A stretch of DNA of 64,000 bases from Sodiomyces alkalinus F11 (Eukaryota > Ascomycota > Sordariomycetes > Glomerellales > Plectosphaerellaceae), in the NCBI RefSeq assembly GCF_003711515.1, contig NW_021167081.1, positions 3,094,483 through 3,158,482 on the forward strand, in the 5' to 3' direction. The position numbers and the translations under genes are program-made. Numbering within the stretch: the stretch's first letter is position 1; every line of letters begins with the position of its first letter. Shown here in pieces: positions 57,611 to 64,000 of the stretch. The notes under the pieces were generated by a model, which saw only the letters and a list, made by a program, of their open reading frames with translations, was not told the origin of the DNA and made no database searches.

Positions 57611-58379
57611 ATAACGTAAGGGTATTATTATATATCCCTCCTACCTTATAGGTAGCACTTTATAGCGGGATTATTAGGGAACTAAACGGGTTTATATACT
57701 ATCCTTATAGGAGACCTTATAGACACGACGTATGGACGTTTTTCTATCTTTTCCCCCTCCTTACGGATAACGAGACTTACTAGGAACTAAATGGGTTTAT
57801 ATACTATCCACGTATCGGCTATATTAACCTAGAAAAACCCTTTAATAGGCCGTGGAGATAAATTCTTAGGCAGAGACCCCCCCTTAACCTAGACGGGAAC
57901 TATATAGGCGTTATCGCCTTAGTTACTGTTTTCTTCCTTTTAAGCGTTCTGCTTCCAACCTCTATTCCTTTTCGGGCATAACGCCCCTAATCCCCGTTCC
58001 TCTTCGTTAGGTATAATAGCTTATTGCCCTTAAAGTCCATCTCCCTCTACTATTCCCTTAATTAACCGTCACGATAAGGACACGATTATATTATAATAGG
58101 AGTATAGTTAGAGACTATTATGTTTAGATAGGAATACCCCAAAGCTAGTTAAAACAAAACAGGAAAAACCTAACCCGAAGACTAGTAAAAAACCTAAGAA
58201 AAAAATAACCGTTCCTTTATATATACTATCACGGCCCCTTTAGGGCGTCCTTAAACCCCACTAACTTATCGTCTAGAGGGGTAGACTCCCGCCTAGCCAC
58301 CTTATTACTATTATTCTTTATATATACCTGGCTCTGCCCCGTGGTAGTAGCCGCCGTTCCCCCCTCTTATCCACCACCC
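57611..58379. other. Element F internal region between pol and antisense ORF
   Basis: Contains three imperfect direct copies of a block reading GGAACTA.A.GGGTTTATATA (near 57,568, 57,679 and 57,784), which may be a short internal repeat. No domain was recognised; it may be the extreme pol C-terminus or a 3' untranslated region. Confidence 0.45.
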
Positions 58380-59660
58380 GCGGATAGTGTTAAAGGCCGA
58401 AGAGCTAGAGGCGTCTTCGCCTTCTACTTCTTCTTCTTCTTCCCTGATAAATGAGTTAAGGGCGTTAGAGCCTTCTTCCCCTTTTTTACTAATAAGGCCG
58501 GCACTATATCGTTATCGTCGGGCACTTTATAAGGATCCGGGGAACCCTAGGGACCTTACGGCACGAAGCCTTAAGGTTACGTAGAGCTACCATTACTAAA
58601 TATATCGTCGCCTGTAAAGCTAACCCCCGCGGGGGCTAAGGCAGGCCCTAAAGGTATAGGCAGGTCTTCCTAGGCCTAAGCCTAGGCTAGGTTAAGAGTA
58701 GCTATCTACTCGAAAGCAGTAGCCGTCCGCTCCTAGGCCGTGAGGTCGCGCTCGTGTAACGTAAGGCGTTAGTATTTAATATTAAGGCGTTTCTGCTCGA
58801 CGGCTAGACGCTACTGCTATAGCCCGACGAATTACTTAAGGATCGACTCTATACTATCGAGCCTCTCGTGGATGTCTTCCGCCGTTTTCTAATAGGCGTT
58901 GGTAATTTCATTAGCTTAACGCCGAGTAGCTATAGCTTCCTCGGTAAACGACCGGTGGACCTCTAGCGTCGCTTAACCTAAAGCCTCCCTAAGAATAACC
59001 TAGTATCGAACTACTATACCTTAGTACTATAAAGGATTAGTAAGGGTACTATACGGGGTTAACGAAGGGATATAGTAATACTTACGCGGCGACTCTTATT
59101 CAGGCTACCTTTATCGATAGCGATAACTAGAACCTTTTATAGCTACTCGGTAGCGTTCTTACCGGTAATAGGAAGCTATTATACGTGTTAGACTAATAGG
59201 ACTACGGAGTAGTCTATAAAGGGAGGGGCTCTAGGGATTAAGTGGTGATAAAGATATATAACTTACCACGCGGCACTTTAGGCTATTATACTTAGAGTAG
59301 TAGTAATACTTATTAGTACGCCGACCGTTATCAGTATATCGATAGGTCACGGCCTTCATAGTATGCATCTTCTCTTTAAAATTAATCGCCATTAGCTTAC
59401 CCGTATAACGTACATAGGGGGCCCTTAGATCCCCGCCTATCCCGATATCCACTACCCTTTAGCGTGGAGTAACAGATAGCGTAGTAGTCGACGACGACGT
59501 AGCCATAGTAGGAGTAGGAGGCTCTAGCGTAGCTGGCTACGGGGCTAACTACCTAGCGGACTATAAGGTCAACGCTGTAACCACGATCTTAATCCTCTTA
59601 GAGGACCGCGTTATACTCGCGGGAGTAGCGGCGCGTTTATTATTATTATCTTTTTAAGAA
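58380..59660 (-). pseudogene. Element F antisense ORF, coiled-coil protein
   Basis: Minus-strand ORF opposite to gag-pol. N-terminal segment: KRAATPASITRSSKRIKIVV and LEPPTPTMATSSSTTTLSV (about 59,640-59,475), then a 73-codon stop-free stretch (59,452-59,234; GIGGDLRAPYVRYTGKLMAI). A long charged coiled coil follows (about 58,980-58,690): SFTEEAIATRR, KTAEDIHERLDSIESILK, LAVEQKRLNIKY, LTLHERDLTA, ERTATAFE. The C-terminal part is Lys-rich. Overall plan (basic/ST-rich N-terminus, globular part, coiled coil) parallels elements B and C. No enzyme motif. Confidence 0.72.
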
Positions 59661-59837
59661 GGTATAATAACTGCACTATATCTTATAGTGAGCTAGTATC
59701 CTGGATTAAAGATAGGGGGAGCACTTATAACATAGTAGTTAATGAATTAATTGATTAAGTGAAGCTGTAAACCATTAATACGCGATACCTTAGGTTAGGT
59801 AGAACTTATAAGGCGTAGTATAATCGAAAATTAAGTA

Positions 59838-59876
59838 TAAAAGGGGAAGAAAGAATAGGAAGAGGGAATAACGGCA
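59838..59876 (-). promoter_or_regulatory. Pyrimidine-rich leader upstream of the element F antisense ORF
   Basis: On the minus strand a C/T tract (CCCTCTTCCTATTCTTTCTT then CCCCTTTTATAC), about 180 bp upstream of the first readable codons. Similar in kind to the leaders of antisense ORFs A, B and C. Confidence 0.38.
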
Positions 59877-60350
59877 GGTTACGAGATATCCCTAAAAAGC
59901 AGGTATATAGGCACCTATTTTTAGTATAAAGAAGGAAGCTACGAAATTCACGGAAGGAGTAATATCGGGCCCTATATAATACCACGCGAGGTAGTCTTTA
60001 TAGATAGATAAAAGGGATAACCCAGAAGGATAAAGGGGTAAATCCGAAGGCCCGGGAAAGAACTACCCTGGAACCTATTGAGAGCCTAACTAGGATATTA
60101 GCTTTAGCAGTTTAGCTTTAGTGGTTTTAGTTTACGGATAAAGGGGGTACGTACCCGGGTTAGAGCTACGGCCGAGGAAGGCTCCTTATAGGAACCCGGC
60201 GGGGACTTATCGGGGTCCTATCGTGGAAGGCTCTGGTTCGGGGCGTCGAAGGGATTTAGAGACGGGCTCGGAGGCTGGGTAACGGAGGAGCCGTGAGGCC
60301 GGCACGGATCGGGCGCTCCTAAGGATAGGAGTATCCGAGGGAGGTCGCTA
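59877..60350. other. Element F 3' non-coding region
   Basis: No gene seen. GC-rich purine-rich sequence from about 60,170 to the LTR, including CCGAGGGAGGTCGC just before it, a possible polypurine tract. Confidence 0.45.
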
Positions 60351-60704
60351 TAGCAGGTGCCTGCTATAGCAGTGGTTATAATAGGTCCCCAGTATAAACC
60401 TATAGGGGTCTAGGCATGCCCAGTCTAAGACCCCTAAAGGCATAAACTAAGCAGTCATTATATAGCAAATAGAATAGTCCCTCGAAGTAAATAAGGCAGA
60501 CCTCGAGGAAGTAATTAAGCAGTCCTCGAGCAGTAGCGGAACGTAGTCTTAAGGAGCGGAGGAGCCTCCCCTTTAGATAGGGAGGCTAGCGATTAATCTG
60601 ATTCTTTGGCTACCCCTACACTTTCCCATCGTGATCCTATTATAATCATACCTGGTTCCTTGCTTAACCCTACCTTTTCACTCTTTGCGACTACCCATTT
60701 GACA
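60351..60704 (+). repeat. Element F 3' LTR
   Basis: 354-bp partner of 51,789-52,142, ending TTTGACA followed by TSD CTTTC. Differences are mainly transitions. Confidence 0.92.
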
Positions 60705-60709
60705 CTTTC

Positions 60710-61900
60710 TATTTACTAGAAGTCTAACTTATTAAATTATTTACACCTATATAGTAGATATAACCTGACGTAGACGTCCTGTCTTCGATTATATTAGAAA
60801 AGCTGGTATCAGAATAACCGTATATATTAAGGTCTTTTTTATTTAAATAGTTATATAAAAGCCCGATATTAGGAAAAGTGTTTATACAGGCCCAGATTCG
60901 ATTTAAAGCTATAGAGTGCTCTTAAGAGAGATTACTCATATATCGAGCGTATTTATTAACACTGTAGGTTATATCTAGTCTTGAGTATAGTGCTAAATAT
61001 CATAAAGCACCGATTTCCCGTTAGTATATTTTAATATCGGCTTTTAATACCTGTTCCTGATTTGGTACAAGGACCTTTTTACTTATATATGGGGTATCAA
61101 CGCGTTTAAGGCTTCGGGTATTATATTTATCAAGGATTTTATTCGTATAAGGCAACTAATTTATAGAAAGGGTCTCATTTAACTTATTTATAGTGATTTC
61201 GTGACCTAAAAAGGTATATAGTTAACCTAGATCTTTTAGTGAGATCTGTTTAGACATTTCAGTAAATAAATACTATATCGTGATATACGAAGGGCTTAAT
61301 ACCACTATATCGTCTACATAGTATAGTAGTATAGCACGGTCTAATTTATTCTTATAAACAGTAAATATACCGTTATCGAAATCAGAGACTAAGTAGCCTA
61401 TTTCGCGGAGTATTTTTACGAGGAAATTATACTAATGCCGGGGGCTTTGTTTGAAACCGTATAAAGCTTTATTGAGTTTCTACACTAATTTATTCGAGCC
61501 TTCTTTTTCCTCGAAGCCTATAGGTTATATAGTATAAATCTCAGTATCTATATCGGCGTGAACGAAAGCGTTCTTTACGTGGAATTATCTAAAATTCCAG
61601 CCTAGGGATACGCCCAGTATAAAAGCTAATCTATAGCTCTCGGGTCTGCAGGTGGTAGAAAAGGTTTCTAAATAATCAATACCGAGTACTTAATTAAACT
61701 CTTATATACACTAATATGCTTTATATTTTATAGCCTCGTTTTTATCGTTATATTTAATCTTATATACCTAACGGCCTCCTAAGACGTTTAAGGTACCGTT
61801 ATTATTTTTATTATTATATTAAGGCGTATTTCTTATATTTATTAAATCCCAGGTATTTCTATTTTCAAGTTCCGTTATTCCAGCTACTATAGCTTCTATC
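60710..61900 (-). pseudogene. Element E (copia) RT and RNase H, right of element F
   Basis: Copia-type RT: LLYYVDDIVVLSPSYITI (YVDD intact, 61,326-61,290), then DLG.LYTFLGHEITI (LG.F...LGIEI motif), YQREIGALWYLALYSRLDIT (I.GSLMYLAxxTRPDI motif), ARYISNLS.EHSIALNRIW, and RNase H start LNIYGYSDTSFSNIIEDRTS (GYxDxDxAxDxxDRxSTSG) with TSGYIYYIG at about 60,800-60,740. It is continuous with 51,788 and below once element F is removed. Confidence 0.9.
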
Positions 61901-63290
61901 CACTGTCTTTATCAGAGCAGTTTATAGCCTATTTACAGGTAGCTAGTTCGTATAAAGAATTTATAGGTAAAAGAAAATAGGGATCTTCTTAAAACTATAG
62001 GTTTCCTAGTATAGTAACTTTAGTTATATATAATAAGCGCTTATTATTATCGTACGATATATAATCGTTATCGTTTTCCTTTAAAGATTTAGAAGGGATT
62101 TAAATTTCAAACCTGGATTTAAGGCCGTTATTAACCGGGTCGGTTATAGTTATATTATTGGTATTTTCGGCTGGAATAATACAGCCCGCTGCTCGAAGAC
62201 CCTTTCGTCTTTTATTATTATTATTATTATTATTATCTTCTTTTTCGGTTTGGATAGACCTAAACGAACGTTTAGTATTATTATAGTACTCGCCGAGTAG
62301 ATAAGACTCGGGGTTAGAAACCGGTTGTGCCTACGGTATATTTAAAGTAGGGGACTTAGTAATATAGTTAGCAGGGTTATTTTTATTTAATTATAGTATC
62401 TAAAGAAGAAGTCAGAAACTGATTTTCTAGTATATACACGTCACGATACCAGGTAGTCTTCGTAGATCGAGGATTATATATTTTATAGTTATAATCGTTA
62501 TAACCTACTAAAGCACCCTACATTGCTCGTGGATCCAGTGTCTTTACTTTGGGGTCGTTATTTTTATAATATACAATAGAACCCTAAACCCGAATATTAT
62601 TTATATTAGGTTTACGATTTTCTACTAATTCGTAGGACGTTTTAAAGCCTACTACTAAATTAGGTGTTCTATTATACGTATAAACGGCTGAATAGACAGT
62701 ATCCCCCTAAAGGTATCTTAGTAGGCCAGAGTGCAAAAGAAAATAACGGACTTTTTCTATTATAGTCCTTATAACCCGTTCTATCGATCCTTCATTCTCG
62801 TGGGTATACGGGGGTTTTATATTATGATTTACACCGACGAATAGTCTTTTAAACGAGGTATTCGTAAATTCTTTTCCGCCGTCGGTATTAACTTCTTTTA
62901 TTTTTATATTATATTTATTATTTTCCACGGGAGTTTTCGACTCTTTTATAGCGTTTATAACAGAAATTTATGATTTATCTATAAGTCGTTTTACCCATAG
63001 ATACCGTGTAGAACGGTCTATTATCAATAGAATCCAACGCTTTCTATTATAGGATATAGGGTCGATAGGCCAGTATAAATCCATATAAACCTTTGTAAGG
63101 TAGGAAAATTCCTTATATTTATTACTAGATTCTTTATTTACAAGCGTAGCTAACTTACTTTTTCTACAGGCTTTATAGGTCTGTATTTCTTATGTATCTT
63201 CTTTAGATATATTTATAGTATCCTTATTTATATATTTTAAAGCAGTGGGATTAATATAACCTATTCTGCAGTGCCATAGCGTTATGTCCT
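61901..63290 (-). pseudogene. Element E (copia) integrase
   Basis: The HHCC zinc-binding part reads TLWHCRIGYINPTALKYI (about 63,278-63,225) and CRKSKLATL. The catalytic core has IKEVNTDGGKEFTNTSFKRL (the second Asp) and NIKPPYTHENEGSIERV (the region of the catalytic Glu) in an uninterrupted 73-codon stretch (62,928-62,710), followed by VIRTIIEKVRYFLLHSGL. The linker to RT extends to about 61,900 (variable region). Spacing is as in Ty1/copia elements. Confidence 0.9.
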
Positions 63291-64000
63291 CTTCGTTATT
63301 TATTATTTTCCGACGGTTATTTCGGTCTCTTTATTCTATTCTTTATTCTTTTCTTTATTCTACCGGTTGTTATTTTCTTTGTTCCACGACCTCTGACCCT
63401 GAAGAGTGGGTCTTTAAGTGGGTATTTTCTGAGACCGTGTTCTTTATGCGTGACTGTTCCTTTATTCTTGGAATCTGTTTCTTTATTCTTTTTCTTTTAT
63501 CTAGAATAGTCTTCTTTATTCCTATTATATTTATAGGACTATAGGGCTATAAGGACCGTGACGACGACCCTATTACCCCCCCGTACGTCAGGGCCCGTGC
63601 CGAAGCCTAGTAGAGTCCGTTATATAAAACGGCTCTAGTAAGAACGTCGGTGGTTTTATTTTGGTTATTATAGAATAGAATAAGCTAGTTATTTTCTATA
63701 AGGCGGTAGATTTTCATTCTATCTAGGACGGGAAGACTAATAATATTAGTACCTAATTCGGGAATATATAGACAGTTCTGAAGTAATAATATTTTTCCTG
63801 AATCTCTGAATTTAATACAACAGTCACCAGTACCTATTATTTTAATTTTATTTGCATCACCCTAACTAGTAGTACTTTGGGTAGTTTTATACGTAGAAAA
63901 GAGCGTTTTATTTACTACTACGTGTGCTATAGCGCCACTATCGATACAAAAATTCAAATTCGATTTAATATCTGAAATCCTGTTAATCTTTTCCACTACC
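63291..64000 (-). pseudogene. Element E (copia) protease and pre-integrase region, runs off window
   Basis: The minus strand reads CIDSGAIAH (protease active site DSGA, about 63,950-63,920), then IPELGTNIIS-type and LDRMKIYRL. A Gln/Arg/Lys-rich insert at about 63,550-63,290 (RKE.RIE.RDRNNRRK, THLKTHSSGSEVVEQ) precedes the integrase HHCC. That insert still has CpA/TpG and no stops for about 80 codons, so it is less RIPped. Gag lies beyond position 64,000. Confidence 0.78.

Larger units (their letters stand above)
51789..60704 (+). mobile_element. Element F: Ty3/gypsy chromovirus with antisense ORF, inserted in copia element E
   Basis: 354-bp LTRs at 51,789-52,142 and 60,351-60,704. They start TATCAGGTG/TAGCAGGTG (from TGTCAGGTG) and end TTTAATA/TTTGACA. 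The TSD is CTTTC (51,784-51,788; 60,705-60,709). Removing F and one TSD restores the copia RNase H frame, reading TSSK.K then VVVLLIIEVEYMAL. The plus strand carries gag, pol and chromodomain; a minus-strand antisense ORF occupies about 59,660-58,380. Length 8,916 bp. Confidence 0.93.

Noticed and set aside
63284..63544. 86-codon plus-strand hydrophobic ORF
   Set aside because: Mirror of the Lys/Arg/Gln-rich copia coding strand; Phe/Leu richness is complementary to AAR/GAR codons.
1..64000. CpG methylation and deamination as the cause of the AT bias
   Set aside because: CpG is abundant throughout the mutated regions; the missing dinucleotides are CpA/TpG, which is the RIP signature.

Overview
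The window is a transposon graveyard from a filamentous ascomycete (Pezizomycotina; class not resolvable from sequence alone). Three things support this: one spliced, normal-composition F-box gene with fungal intron signals; fungal-type Ty3/gypsy chromoviruses, Tad-like LINEs and a Ty1/copia element; and saturating repeat-induced point mutation (RIP). Outside the gene island nearly every CpA has become TpA and every TpG has become TpA, while CpG, CpC and CpT are largely intact. Element coding frames are therefore riddled with TAA/TAG where CAA, CAG or TGG stood. Element genes are listed as pseudogenes; residues quoted are as read, with in-frame TAA/TAG interpreted as RIP stops.

Layout. 1-3,160: LINE1 (+), with zinc-knuckle ORF1 and an AP-endonuclease domain, RT missing. 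3,716-6,590: a non-RIPped island with one two-exon F-box gene on the minus strand (5555 to 3871), bracketed by AT microsatellites. 6,591-11,830: RIPped sequence with minisatellites and a foldback inverted repeat. 11,831-14,640: LINE2 (-), RT plus RNase H with an oligo(A) tail. 14,641-17,320: unassigned RIPped sequence, including a gypsy integrase zinc-binding remnant.

17,330-39,150: LINE3 (-), with ORF1 and ORF2. Near its 3' end it is interrupted by gypsy element A (+, 17,607-33,340, 214-bp LTRs, TSD CTCCT). Element A is itself interrupted by gypsy element B (-, 23,377-31,884, 298-bp LTRs, TSD TCTAG). 39,200 onward: gypsy-like element D (+), split by gypsy element C (-, 40,791-48,049, 529-bp LTR, TSD GTCTC, with a 495-nt assembly gap) and then broken off at about 50,632 by copia element E (-), which leaves the window on the right. 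E is split by gypsy element F (+, 51,789-60,704, 354-bp LTRs, TSD CTTTC). For A, B and F the interrupted reading frame continues across the insertion once a single TSD copy is kept.

Most notable: all four gypsy chromoviruses (A, B, C, F) carry a long extra ORF antisense to gag-pol, between the end of pol and the 3' LTR. Each encodes a low-complexity and/or coiled-coil protein and each has a pyrimidine-rich leader; in C there is also a TATA-like box. This looks like a shared antisense gene module. No tRNA, rRNA or CRISPR was recognised. Apart from the F-box gene, no host gene is supported.
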